A stretch of DNA of 64,000 nucleotides, from contig JAJEQR010000008.1 in assembly GCA_020687485.1 (NCBI GenBank), forward strand, positions 1 to 64,000. Reading direction: 5' to 3'. This stretch comes from Hominifimenecus microfluidus. GTDB lineage: Bacteria > Bacillota > Clostridia > Lachnospirales > Lachnospiraceae. The notes beneath the pieces are model-generated. The model was not told the DNA's origin. It saw only the letters and a program-made list of their open reading frames with translations, and did not search any database. The position numbers and the translations under genes are program-made. Of this stretch, positions 34,199 through 43,966 are shown in pieces (within the stretch, counting starts at the first letter, position 1; each line of letters starts with the position of its first letter).

Positions 34199-35704
34199 AT
34201 GAACAAGAAAAGAAGTATTAAAAACCTGATTTTTGCCATGGCCGGACAGGTGGTAACGATTCTGGCGGGGCTTGTTCTGACCCGTCTGATTCTGATCAGC
34301 TTCGGCTCGGCGACGAACGGATTACTGACCTCCGTCAATCAGATTTTCACCTATTTTACTCTGCTGGAGGCAGGGGTTGGCACGGCATCTTTGCAGGCGC
34401 TGTACCGACCGGTCGCGGAGGATGATAAGAAGGAAATCTCGCGGATCCTTGTGGCAACGAAGCGCTATTACGACAGAACCAGCGCCCTGTATCTGGCTGG
34501 CATTGTGATCTTTGCTGTGATTTATGCCGTGCTTCTCGGAGGAAAGGAGAATGGAGGCTATATCCCGGGCAGCGTGATGGTCGGTGTAATCTTTTTCTCC
34601 GGAATCGGCAATGTAGTAAATTATAAATATCAGGGAAAATATAAGATTCTGATGCGGGCTGAGGGGCGCAATTATATTGCAAGCAATGTTCAGACCATCG
34701 TACAGGTGCTTGTCTGCGTGGCTAAGGCGATCGGTATTGCTCTGGGTGGCAATATTGTGGTTGTCATGCTCCTGGGTGCGATTGTGACGTCGGCCCAGAG
34801 CTTGTATTATTTCTGGTATGTGCGCAGACACTATCAGTGGCTGGATCTTTCGGAAGCGCCGGCGGAGATCCGCCAGACGAATGCGGTTATGGTGCATCAG
34901 ATCTCACAGCTGGTATTTCAGAATACGGATGTGCTGATCTTGACGATCTTCTGTGATCTCAGGATCGTCAGCGTGTATTCGGCCTATAAAGTAGTGGTGT
35001 CCGGTCTGCAGACAGTGTGCAAGAATTTCAGTGAGAGCTTCCTGTTTATCCTTGGGCAGGAGTTCGCGAAGAGTAAGGAGCGCTACTGCCGGTATGTGGA
35101 TCTTTTTGATATTGCATATAGTATGTTTAGCTTCGCGATTTTCGCGGTTGCCTATGTGATGTATCTTCCGTTTATTGAGCTGTACACGAAAGGCGTTACG
35201 GATATCAATTACCTGAACCCGCTGTATCCGGCTCTGTTTATCGCAATCGAGCTTTTAAGCGGCTGCCGCTGCTCTATGCAGAATACGATCAATGTGGCCG
35301 GGCATTTTCAGTCCACGCTGCGCCAGACGATTCTGGAGACGACGATCAATCTGGTGGTCAGTCTGGTCAGCGTAGCGAACTTTGGCATGATCGGTGTGCT
35401 CTTCGGTACCGTTGCAGCGCTTCTGTACCGCAGCAATGAGATTATATACTATGGCAATCGAAAAATATTGAACCGGAGTCCCTGGCCGTCCTATCGGATC
35501 TATATCCTGGATCTGATTCTGTTTCTTGCGGCAGCGGCAGCTTCCGGATTCCTGAATCTGCACTTTAGTAATTATTTCACCTTCCTGATCGCGGCGGCGG
35601 CAGCTTCCGTGATCATTGGAGTTGTATTTCTCACTGTGAATCTGGCCTGCTTCCGGAGCGAGTGCCGGGAGCTGATCACAATGGCAGGGAAGAAAAAAAG
35701 ATAA
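34199..35704 (+). CDS. Wzx-type oligosaccharide flippase
   Basis: 501 residues with about 12 to 14 membrane helices spread along the whole length and short loops. The N-terminus, KNLIFAMAGQVVTILAGLVLTRLIL, followed by G-S-A-T-N-G-L, is typical of the MOP/PST polysaccharide export family. It would move lipid-linked repeat units across the membrane for polymerisation outside. A weak ribosome-binding site precedes it. The operon also has an ABC exporter, so two export routes coexist. Confidence 0.88.
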   Translation: MNKKRSIKNLIFAMAGQVVTILAGLVLTRLILISFGSATNGLLTSVNQIFTYFTLLEAGVGTASLQALYRPVAEDDKKEISRILVATKRYYDRTSALYLAGIVIFAVIYAVLLGGKENGGYIPGSVMVGVIFFSGIGNVVNYKYQGKYKILMRAEGRNYIASNVQTIVQVLVCVAKAIGIALGGNIVVVMLLGAIVTSAQSLYYFWYVRRHYQWLDLSEAPAEIRQTNAVMVHQISQLVFQNTDVLILTIFCDLRIVSVYSAYKVVVSGLQTVCKNFSESFLFILGQEFAKSKERYCRYVDLFDIAYSMFSFAIFAVAYVMYLPFIELYTKGVTDINYLNPLYPALFIAIELLSGCRCSMQNTINVAGHFQSTLRQTILETTINLVVSLVSVANFGMIGVLFGTVAALLYRSNEIIYYGNRKILNRSPWPSYRIYILDLILFLAAAAASGFLNLHFSNYFTFLIAAAAASVIIGVVFLTVNLACFRSECRELITMAGKKKR

Positions 35705-35729
35705 TCATTCCTTATGGAGAGGACAATCA

Positions 35730-38700
35730 ATGAAACTGAGAGAAAATTATGAATTCACCGGAAAACAGACCGCACTCATCGGGGTGCTTCTTGTAAGCAT
35801 CCTGGCGGCGGTACTATGGCGGATTCGGTCGCTGGACGGTATTTATATTATTGGTGATGAATTCGGCTACTGGGCGGATGCAGCTTTCTTTGCAGGAAAG
35901 AACTGGAGCGAGGTCGGATCCATGAATCCGTACTATTCGTTTGGATATAGTTTGATTCTGGCGCCGCTCTTCCTTTTGGGAAAGCCGGCACTGATGTATA
36001 AGGCAGCGGTGCTCCTGAACGGAGTATTTCTGTGCGGATCGTTTCTGCTGACTATTTTCTGTGGAAAGAAGCTGTTCCGTGATCTGAATCGCTGGAATCT
36101 GATTCTGTTCTCGTGGTGTGTCAATGTCTTTTCCAGTATGATTCTTTATGCGCAGACAACACTTGCGGAGAACCTTATTGTTTTTGTATTTCTACTTGGT
36201 ACAGCGCTGTATTTTCACTTTCTGGAGAAACCGGGGTATCTGCGGGCATGTCTGACCGGACTGGCATTTGGCTATCTGTATTCGATTCATATGCGGACAC
36301 TGACGGTACTGGTAGCACTGGCATTCTGCCTGATTCTTGTTTTCAGACAGAAGAAGGCATCCTGGCGATATATTCTTACACTGGTGCTGACCATCGCTGT
36401 ATGTGTATTTGCGGCAAACCAGATCAAGGAAATCCTTGTAGAGAATGTATATCTTTCGAATGCATCTGTCAGCACGAATGACTATTCTGGTCAGGTGCAG
36501 AAGTTGAGCTCTTTGCTGTCCGTTGACGGAGTACTGGCGTTGTTCTTCAGTTTCCTCGGCAAAGTGTGGTATGTTGGCTGCTCGACATTTTTCCTTGCCT
36601 GGTGGGGGATTGTTTTTCTGATTCATCAGGTGTACAACAGGATGCGGAAGAAAGAAATGGGAGAGGATGAACACAGGATTCTCTTTCTGCTGCTTGCGTT
36701 TTTAGGTGCGCTTGCCATTAATTGTATTTATATGTCTTATTTTGGGCGTGTGGATACGCTGATTTACGGACGATATAGTGAATATGTCTATATATTGATT
36801 CTTTTTGTAGGATTATATGCGATGATGCAGTCCCGTCATCGCGGAAAACTGTGTGCGCTTTTTTCTGTGGCGGCCATTCTTCTTACGTTCTGTGTGCGTG
36901 GTATTCTGGATTGGGCAGAGACGACAACGTTTATTTATTCCAACAATGTAGTTGGTATCTCAAAGCTGGCCGAATACTTTGGACTTCAGGTGGGAAATCG
37001 CTATTTTGAACTGTCGGTATGTGTAGGGACGATATTGGCGGCTCTTGTGCTGACACTGGTTTTTGAGATCAGCGAAAAGAAAAAATGGAGAGCTGCGGCA
37101 GGTATAACCGCTCTTTTCCTTGGCGCCTGCTGGATTTACCTGGGCGATTCCTGGGCGGATCGTCAGGTCTATGGCTTCCAGTCCAGACATGCCCATGAGA
37201 ATATGGTTTCGCTGATGAATGAGATCAGCCCGGATTCTGAGGTCTATTATATTGTCGGAGAGGAAGCCGACTCCATCATTTATAAGCATAGCGATTTTAT
37301 TCAGTTTCAGATCCCGGATCGCACAGTACATGTGATAAATGTGGAAGATATGGATCAGTATCCGGACGGATTCTTTATTGTGGACAAGTCCTCCGCAGCG
37401 CTCTCGGAAGCGGAAGAACAGCTGGAGAACCTGTTCAGCGAGAACGTCCTTGTGCTCGGCGTGAAGCCGGGAAGCCCGGAGCGCGAGCGCGGGGAAGCAG
37501 TTCTGCTGGGCCGCGAGTTCACAATGCCGGAATCCTGTCAATCTACTTCAACCCGTGTGAGCGGCGATATGCTGCAGACTTTCGGAACGAAGTCGGGGAG
37601 ACTGACCCGGAGCGATTCCCTGTATCTGGGTAAGGGTGCGTATGAGATCACCTGGAATCTGAAGACGGAAGATCCCGCCGCGGCAGGTTCCATTGAGTGC
37701 GAAATTCAGGTAAATGAAGAAAAACGTCAGGCAAGCTCAGTGGATGGAACCGACTTTGCGGATGGCACGCTTGCCGTCACGCAGATCTTCTACAATACGG
37801 AGAATCTTCCGGTGCGCCTGTGCGTATGTCTGGATGAGACATCTTCCGCGGAGTTGGAATCGATCACCTACCGGAAACTGGAGTCCTCCTATCGCTTTGC
37901 GGAAGGCATGGAAGCGGAGCTTACGGATGTGATTCGTGAGGCTAGCTTGGAACAGGAATCCGAGGTTTTCGTATATTTGCGGGAAGGGGAAGAGGCATAC
38001 TGCACGACAGAGCTTCTTGACGTATGCCTTCCGAAGAGTCAGATCACATTCCTCTCCTCCTGGGACGAAGTACCGGAAGGTGGCCGCATGATCTATACCA
38101 AGGCGGAACTGCAGCCGACGCAGTGCGCCGATGGAGAAGTGTTGTACGCGAACGGAATCTTCGGCGTGATGGAGAAGGCGAAGAACGGGACTTCCCATGG
38201 AACTTCCGATACGGCGGAAGCGATTGACGGCGAAGTTCTGATGGAAGGCGTGGTGAGCTCCGGCGGTGAAGCTTCCTACCGGCCGGGACGCGGCGATTAT
38301 ATTCTGCGGCTTACGCTCTCGCCGGAGGCAGGCGCGTATGGCGATATCAGCGTGAACCTGAAGCTGAACGGAGCCGTGAAGCGCTATATCGTAAAGGATG
38401 AGGAGCCACTGGTGCTGGAGTCTTTCCTGCGGCAGACGACGGAGAATCCGATCATGCTGGAATACCTGATTCAGGCTTCCGGATTTGTGACGGTAGAGAA
38501 CATCGAATTTATTCCGGTTCAGCTGGAGGAGGATAAGGATTCGCTTTTAAGCGCGCTGGAATCCTACGGACACCGGGTTTATATCGAAATTCTGTATCAG
38601 ACGCTGCTGCAGCGGGATGCAGATGAGGAAGGACTGAATTACTGGCAGAATGCTCTGGCTGGTGATCTGGAAAGGTCGGATCTTTACGATGCGATTGTTA

Positions 38701-38744
38701 CCTCAGAGGAATACCGGATACGTATACAGGGAGAAAATCCGTAG
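35730..38744 (+). CDS. GT-C-like multi-membrane protein with C-terminal DUF4214
   Basis: 1004 residues. The first 480 residues carry about 12 helices. The first outer loop has IIGDEFGYWADAAFF, with the acidic pair expected in family 39-type GT-C enzymes that use polyprenyl-phosphate sugars. A long outer part (about 500-930) is beta-rich with carbohydrate-binding-like sections. The last 60 residues, from about TLLQRDADEEGLNYWQ, form a DUF4214 unit, the same module found in the proteins at 40535 and 59863. Fusion of a DUF4214 unit to a GT-C protein is unusual and suggests that this module recognises the local glycan or wall. Confidence 0.8.
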   Translation: MKLRENYEFTGKQTALIGVLLVSILAAVLWRIRSLDGIYIIGDEFGYWADAAFFAGKNWSEVGSMNPYYSFGYSLILAPLFLLGKPALMYKAAVLLNGVFLCGSFLLTIFCGKKLFRDLNRWNLILFSWCVNVFSSMILYAQTTLAENLIVFVFLLGTALYFHFLEKPGYLRACLTGLAFGYLYSIHMRTLTVLVALAFCLILVFRQKKASWRYILTLVLTIAVCVFAANQIKEILVENVYLSNASVSTNDYSGQVQKLSSLLSVDGVLALFFSFLGKVWYVGCSTFFLAWWGIVFLIHQVYNRMRKKEMGEDEHRILFLLLAFLGALAINCIYMSYFGRVDTLIYGRYSEYVYILILFVGLYAMMQSRHRGKLCALFSVAAILLTFCVRGILDWAETTTFIYSNNVVGISKLAEYFGLQVGNRYFELSVCVGTILAALVLTLVFEISEKKKWRAAAGITALFLGACWIYLGDSWADRQVYGFQSRHAHENMVSLMNEISPDSEVYYIVGEEADSIIYKHSDFIQFQIPDRTVHVINVEDMDQYPDGFFIVDKSSAALSEAEEQLENLFSENVLVLGVKPGSPERERGEAVLLGREFTMPESCQSTSTRVSGDMLQTFGTKSGRLTRSDSLYLGKGAYEITWNLKTEDPAAAGSIECEIQVNEEKRQASSVDGTDFADGTLAVTQIFYNTENLPVRLCVCLDETSSAELESITYRKLESSYRFAEGMEAELTDVIREASLEQESEVFVYLREGEEAYCTTELLDVCLPKSQITFLSSWDEVPEGGRMIYTKAELQPTQCADGEVLYANGIFGVMEKAKNGTSHGTSDTAEAIDGEVLMEGVVSSGGEASYRPGRGDYILRLTLSPEAGAYGDISVNLKLNGAVKRYIVKDEEPLVLESFLRQTTENPIMLEYLIQASGFVTVENIEFIPVQLEEDKDSLLSALESYGHRVYIEILYQTLLQRDADEEGLNYWQNALAGDLERSDLYDAIVTSEEYRIRIQGENP

Positions 38745-38788
38745 AGCCGAGCAAATGAAATCAAATAGAGAAGAGGGAGCGGAAAACG

Positions 38789-40480
38789 ATGTTTAATGCA
38801 AATGACGGTGTTTATAAGAAAATCACTTCCAGAGATATTCGGAATGTTTTTCTTTTAGGGGGGCTTGCGGGAATGCTGGTTTTTATTGCCTGCTATGGGG
38901 TTTCCATTCTGGATGTTACCAATGACGCATGGCTTTTGTCCGGGGAGGATATTACACAGCATTACATCGGCTGGAAGTTCTATCGGGCTTCGGAATGGAC
39001 CTTTCCGATTGGCCAGATTCAGGGAATCCTGTATCCGCAGACCTCTTGTATTATATATTCGGATTCCAATCCGTTGCTGGCTATTTTCTTTAAGCTTTTT
39101 TCGCCGCTGCTCCCGGAGACATTCCAGTATTTTGGAATCAGCGGTCTGCTGAGTTTCTTTCTTGTAGGTGCGTTTGCCGGCGTGATTGCAAGAAGGGGGA
39201 CAGAAAGCCGATGCTATTGCTTCCTTGCGGCAGGGCTTACGAGTTTTTCTCCGTATTTGTTTTATCGGATGTTTATACATACGGCTCTTGCCAGTCAGTG
39301 GATTATTCTGGCGGCAATTACAATATGGGTGTATCGGCCATATTTTTCATCCTGGAAGAAAAAGACGGCGGCCTGGACGATCCTTCTGGTTGCAGGTACG
39401 CTGACTCATATTTATTATATTCCCATGGTTATGTTGTTTTTCTTTGGCTTCGGTCTGCAGGATCTTATTTCCGGGAAAGGCTGGAAGGAGGATCTGGCAG
39501 CTGCAGTTGTGAGCATCGGAGTGGATCTAGCCGTTCTGTATATTGTAGGGGCTTTTTCTGTTCATACCTCTATGGAGGATACAGGCCTTGGTGTTTACAG
39601 CGCAAATGTAAACAGTCTGATCAATCCGGTTATATTTTCACGCTTCCTTCCTGGTCTTCCTTATGGAGAGGGACAGCTGGAAGGATTCGGTTATCTTGGA
39701 TTAGGTGTTCTGATACTTACTGCAGGAACAGTGATTCTTGCCATTTATGGCGTATATAAGAATAGGAAAAAGACGGCAGAGGAAAACGCTTTACCGGAGA
39801 AGAACGGACGCAGAGACACGCTCGCAGCGGGAATCAGTGTAACGATTGTTTTTCTGTTGGGTTTCCTCCTGGCGTTTAGTCCGGTAATTCGATGCGGAGA
39901 GAATGAAGTATTAACGATCCAGTATCCGCAATTTATTATTTCTCTGCTTTCTGTATTTCGTACAACCGGCCGTTTCATTTGGTGTGTGGCGTATTTTATT
40001 ATTTCCCTTGGACTGATTACCGTTGGACGAATGGTGAAGAAGAAAGGTGCGGTGGTATTTCTGGCGGTTCTTCTGGTCGTGCAGGCAGTGGATGTGTGGC
40101 CGTTGGTGCAGGTACGGAAAGAGTTGGTTCATCCGGAATCCGGAATGGTTACTATGAAGTCAGAGGAATGGGAGACTCTGGCGGAAGGAAAAATACATCT
40201 GACGATTTTGCCCTGGAGTACTGTTCATGGAATGAATGGGCTTAAGGCTGCTTATGAAACAGGTAATTTTGCTGTAGACCATGGAATGACGATCAACTAC
40301 TTCCCGATCGCGAGAATTGATTACGAGAAGCTGGCGGAGGAAGACGGCGTTCTGCGGCAGAAAGCGGAGAACCGGGAGGATGAGGATACACTATACATTC
40401 TGGATACGAGAGAAGCCGGGGAAGTGCTCGGGCTTGTCGTATATGAGATTGACGGTTATTATGTAGGAGTAAGAGAGTAG
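38789..40480 (+). CDS. GT-C-like multi-membrane protein, unnamed family
   Basis: 563 residues, with AGAGGGAGC before the ATG. About 11 membrane helices span most of the length. An early outer loop has GEDITQHYIGWKFYR with acidic residues, followed by PTIYSDSNPLLA-like sequence (here YSDSNPLLAIFFK), a layout reminiscent of YfhO-like and DUF6311-type proteins; I cannot name it firmly. The last 120 residues are soluble. It is A+T-richer than its neighbours, like the other GT-C-like genes here. It probably decorates a glycan outside the membrane. Confidence 0.7.
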   Translation: MFNANDGVYKKITSRDIRNVFLLGGLAGMLVFIACYGVSILDVTNDAWLLSGEDITQHYIGWKFYRASEWTFPIGQIQGILYPQTSCIIYSDSNPLLAIFFKLFSPLLPETFQYFGISGLLSFFLVGAFAGVIARRGTESRCYCFLAAGLTSFSPYLFYRMFIHTALASQWIILAAITIWVYRPYFSSWKKKTAAWTILLVAGTLTHIYYIPMVMLFFFGFGLQDLISGKGWKEDLAAAVVSIGVDLAVLYIVGAFSVHTSMEDTGLGVYSANVNSLINPVIFSRFLPGLPYGEGQLEGFGYLGLGVLILTAGTVILAIYGVYKNRKKTAEENALPEKNGRRDTLAAGISVTIVFLLGFLLAFSPVIRCGENEVLTIQYPQFIISLLSVFRTTGRFIWCVAYFIISLGLITVGRMVKKKGAVVFLAVLLVVQAVDVWPLVQVRKELVHPESGMVTMKSEEWETLAEGKIHLTILPWSTVHGMNGLKAAYETGNFAVDHGMTINYFPIARIDYEKLAEEDGVLRQKAENREDEDTLYILDTREAGEVLGLVVYEIDGYYVGVRE

Positions 40481-40534
40481 TTGGCAGAAGGCACTGTATA
40501 TCTACACAGGAATGAATTCTATGGAGGGAAGTAC

Positions 40535-42688
40535 ATGAAAAATTCGATCAGAAAACTGGTTCTTGCAATGAGCATCGGAATCCTTGCAGCAGGCAGTACG
40601 CTGTATGCGCAGCCGCAGAATGATGGGTTAGATGATACATACGATACATCTATAGAGGCACAGGATGCAGAAGTCCCGGAGCTGCCGGATGTTACGGCGG
40701 ATACCATCGAAGCGGAGATCCTGCCGTCCGGTGTTTATGCGGACGGCGTCAGTTATGCGGCCTTTGATCTGACCGTCTATGACGGAAGTTTCCGGAATCA
40801 GCTTACGGCAGTGGAAGCATCTTTCTATGATGATATCGCGGGAATCGAGAATCCGGAGACTCATCTGAAGGATAACCGGGTGGACCTTTCCACCGTTGTG
40901 GAGGAGGATAGACTCTATACGCAAGAAGAACGTGACTCCAAGGCATACATGAATAGCGAGATCTATCAGCAGCTGTTTCCGCAGGCGATGCGCGCCATGG
41001 ATGCCTATATTCGCGATGATGTAAACCTGTACTGGTGCAACGCGTTCGGCGCAGGAATCAGGGTTCACTTTACGCGGGCGGATAATCCGGAAGACACATC
41101 GGTGTATTATTATAAGGTTACTTATACGATGTTCTGGTACTTTACTGCTTATTACAGCGATATTATCGCAGAGATGCCGGAGACAGAAGCTGCTCTGAAT
41201 GAATTAAGAGAAGAAATATCGGCAAAACTCTTAGAAAATCCCAGCCGCTATCAGATTATTATGGCGATACAGGATTCGATTGCTGAGCTGGTATCTTACC
41301 CGTCTGCGGATCTTTCTCAGAAGTATTATCACACGATCACAGGTGCGTTGCTGGAGCAGTACGGACATCAGGTTGTATGTGAAGGCTATTCGCGCCTGTT
41401 CTCGATTCTTTGTAACGACTATGATATCCCGGTAATGAACGTGGAGGGCTACTCTTACACGGGAAGCAGTCTGGATCATATGTGGAACTATGTGCAGATG
41501 GAGGATGGAGCCTGGTATCTGATCGATCTGACATGGAATGATGCCGGTGAGAGCGCATACACCACATGGAACCTGAAGGGCAGCAGGAATACGATCGCAG
41601 CAGGAAATCACATCCCTGCCGGACGTCTCTTCTACAGCCGGGAATATGAGAATTTTACTCTTCCTATCCTGTCAGAAGAATCCTACACAGATAACCTTTC
41701 CACAAACTGCAGTCACAGTGACAGCGCCTGGGTGACCGTCAAGCCGTTTTGCACGGAAGATGGTAAAGAAGCTTTGATCTGTCAGACTTGCGGAAAGATT
41801 CTGCAGAAGCGGGAGAGTGCGGCTGCAGGTCACAGCTGGGGGAACTATGTGGTGAAAAAGGCAGCGACCGGACAGTCGGAGGGACTGGAGGAGCGTACCT
41901 GCAGCCGATGTGGAGCCACAGAGCAGCGCACGATCAAGAAGCTGACGCAGAAACAGATGGTGGAGGCATACGTTACCCGTCTGTATACACTGGTTCTTGG
42001 AAGAAAACCAGATGCGAACGGTCTGAACGCGTGGGTCAGCCAGCTGATGAACGGGAATAACACCGGGGCGGAGGCCGCACAGGGCTTTATCTTCAGCAAC
42101 GAATATTTGAAGAAAAATACAAGCAACGCCGAATACGTAGAGATGCTCTACAACACGATGATGGGAAGAAAATCCGACGCTGCCGGTAAAGCCGCCTGGG
42201 TGAAGCAGCTGGACAACGGCTGTACCAGACTTGGTGTCATGGCAGGATTTGTCGGCTCGGATGAATTCTCAAAAATCTGTGCCTCCTATGGGATTCAGCG
42301 CGGAACCATCACCAGCACTGCTGTAACGGATCAGAATCCGGATGTTACGGCATTCGTATGCCGGATGTATACCGTTGTACTGGGAAGAAATTATGATCCG
42401 AACGGGCTGGACGCCTGGACGGCGAAGCTTCTGAAGCGTGAGATCGGCGGCGGAGAGCTCTCCATGGGATTCTTCCACAGTCAGGAGTTCTTGTCAAAGG
42501 CAGTATCCGACAGAAATTTTGTCACGATCTGCTACCGCACCTACCTGAACCGTGAGCCGGATGCTGCCGGTCTGGAGAGCTGGCTGGTGCGTCTGAACGC
42601 AGGTGACAGCCGGGATCGGATTCTTGACGGGTTTATTTATTCCATTGAATATGGAGAGCTTTGCACCTCTTATGGAATTAATCGGTAA
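40535..42688 (+). CDS. Secreted transglutaminase-like protein with DUF4214 repeats
   Basis: About 717 residues from the ATG at 40535, with TGGAGGGA upstream; an in-frame TTG at 40481 is unlikely. A signal peptide (about 1-27) is followed by an acidic region, then a transglutaminase-like core with Cys282 (VVCEGYSRLF), His315 (DHMWNYV) and Asp331 (DLTWND), a complete triad. Two short Cys-containing beta modules follow (ICQTCGK, CSRCGA). Four DUF4214 units fill the C-terminal 250 residues (such as LYTLVLGRKPDANGLNAWV). The fold may cut or crosslink wall peptides; DUF4214 may anchor it to a glycan. Its place inside a glycan operon supports a link between the two. Confidence 0.85.
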   Translation: MKNSIRKLVLAMSIGILAAGSTLYAQPQNDGLDDTYDTSIEAQDAEVPELPDVTADTIEAEILPSGVYADGVSYAAFDLTVYDGSFRNQLTAVEASFYDDIAGIENPETHLKDNRVDLSTVVEEDRLYTQEERDSKAYMNSEIYQQLFPQAMRAMDAYIRDDVNLYWCNAFGAGIRVHFTRADNPEDTSVYYYKVTYTMFWYFTAYYSDIIAEMPETEAALNELREEISAKLLENPSRYQIIMAIQDSIAELVSYPSADLSQKYYHTITGALLEQYGHQVVCEGYSRLFSILCNDYDIPVMNVEGYSYTGSSLDHMWNYVQMEDGAWYLIDLTWNDAGESAYTTWNLKGSRNTIAAGNHIPAGRLFYSREYENFTLPILSEESYTDNLSTNCSHSDSAWVTVKPFCTEDGKEALICQTCGKILQKRESAAAGHSWGNYVVKKAATGQSEGLEERTCSRCGATEQRTIKKLTQKQMVEAYVTRLYTLVLGRKPDANGLNAWVSQLMNGNNTGAEAAQGFIFSNEYLKKNTSNAEYVEMLYNTMMGRKSDAAGKAAWVKQLDNGCTRLGVMAGFVGSDEFSKICASYGIQRGTITSTAVTDQNPDVTAFVCRMYTVVLGRNYDPNGLDAWTAKLLKREIGGGELSMGFFHSQEFLSKAVSDRNFVTICYRTYLNREPDAAGLESWLVRLNAGDSRDRILDGFIYSIEYGELCTSYGINR

Positions 42689-42781
42689 GGTTCAAAGAAT
42701 AAAACGTTCGGGTTAAAAAGAAGAGTGCACAGAAAAGGAACAGTATAGAACAGCATATAGGAAGAAAGAGGAAAAGGCAAC

Positions 42782-43849
42782 ATGTTATCAGTAATCATAC
42801 CTGCCTATAACGAAGAAAAAATGATCCCAAAGACGGCGGAGGTGATCGCCGGACTTCTGGAAGCGGAGAAGATCGATTATGAGATTCTTTTTATCAATGA
42901 TGGTTCCAGGGATCACACCTGGGAGAAAATCTGCGAGGCGGGCGCAGCCAATCCGAAAGTAAAAGGCTTCTGCTTCGCCAGAAACTTCGGCAAGGAAGCC
43001 GCCATGTTCGCCGGATTGGAGAAGGCCGAAGGCGACTGTGCGGTTATCATTGACTGCGATCTGCAGCATCCACCGGAAAAAATCCTGGAGATGTATCACC
43101 TCTGGGAAGAGGGGTACGATGTGATTGAAGGCGTGAAGGAGGACCGGGGAAAAGAGAGCCTGTTGCACCGTGCGTTCGCGAATCTTTTCTACGGAATCAT
43201 CAGCCGCCTGACGAAGCTGGACATGGCGAACGCTTCCGACTTCAAATTGATGGATCGCAAGGTGATTGATGTCCTGAAGCAGATGCCGGAGCGGAATGTA
43301 TTTTTCCGCGCACTTTCTTCGTGGGTAGGGTTCCGTTCCACAAAGGTGAGCTTCCGTGTACAGGAGAGAGAGGCTGGAGAGTCCAAGTGGTCGACCCGCT
43401 CACTGATTAAGTATGCGATCTCCAATATTACTTCTTTCTCGGCGGCGCCTATGCAGATCGTAACGATCCTCGGCACACTGTTTTTTATCCTGGCGGTGAT
43501 CCTCGGCATCCAGTCGCTGGTATATAAATTCACCGGGCGCGCGCTGGAAGGCTTCACCACGGTGATCATCATCGAGCTTCTGGTGGGAAGTATCAGCATG
43601 GTCAGCATGGGAATCATCGGCTACTACATCGCCAAGATGTATGAAGAATTAAAGGGGCGCCCCCGCTATATCTTTGCTACTGAGATTAATACCAGGGACG
43701 CAGAGCAGGGAACAAAGCGGGTCCGGACAAACGCAGGGCAGAAGGCAAACCACGAAAAACAGGACGGAATACAACAAGAAAAACAGGAAGAAGATCCGGA
43801 CAAATATCAGGCGGAAGAAAAAGAAGACAGAACGAAGATCAGCAAATAA
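42782..43849 (+). CDS. Family 2 glycosyltransferase (GtrB-like, membrane-anchored)
   Basis: 355 residues. LSVIIPAYNEEKMI, INDGSRDHT and IDCDLQHPPEK give the GT-A domain; the long CDLQHPPE motif is typical of GtrB/ArnC-type enzymes. Two membrane helices lie at about 225-250 and 260-285. A highly charged tail of some 55 residues, rich in Gln, Lys and Glu, ends the protein. It follows a 93-base gap without a terminator. It likely makes a polyprenyl-phosphate sugar. Confidence 0.9.
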   Translation: MLSVIIPAYNEEKMIPKTAEVIAGLLEAEKIDYEILFINDGSRDHTWEKICEAGAANPKVKGFCFARNFGKEAAMFAGLEKAEGDCAVIIDCDLQHPPEKILEMYHLWEEGYDVIEGVKEDRGKESLLHRAFANLFYGIISRLTKLDMANASDFKLMDRKVIDVLKQMPERNVFFRALSSWVGFRSTKVSFRVQEREAGESKWSTRSLIKYAISNITSFSAAPMQIVTILGTLFFILAVILGIQSLVYKFTGRALEGFTTVIIIELLVGSISMVSMGIIGYYIAKMYEELKGRPRYIFATEINTRDAEQGTKRVRTNAGQKANHEKQDGIQQEKQEEDPDKYQAEEKEDRTKISK

Positions 43850-43871
43850 ATCCGGGGAAAGGAACCTGCGG

Positions 43872-43900
43872 TTGACCATCCGCTAAGAATACGCTATAAT
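43872..43900 (+). promoter_or_regulatory. Internal promoter in the polysaccharide operon
   Basis: TTGACC (43872-43877), a 17-base spacer and a perfect TATAAT (43895-43900). This is the best promoter inside the operon and lies between two genes, so the downstream half can be transcribed on its own. Confidence 0.8.
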
Positions 43901-43940
43901 GTGGGCAGAACGCAAACCAAACGGCAGCGCGTCTGCCCAC
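43901..43940 (+). other. Leader hairpin downstream of the internal promoter
   Basis: GTGGGCAGA (43901-43909) and TCTGCCCAC (43932-43940) form a perfect 9-bp stem at the very start of the expected transcript, followed by TTTGCTTATC. It could be a weak attenuator or a 5' stabilising hairpin. A similar CAGAC hairpin lies behind the first promoter of the operon. Confidence 0.5.
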
Positions 43941-43966
43941 TTTGCTTATCTAAGGAACAAACACGG

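Noticed and set aside
43901..43966. An upstream GTG start for the first ligase-like protein
   Set aside because: It is directly behind the -10 box and inside the leader hairpin; the ATG at 43967 has a ribosome-binding site and gives a normal start.
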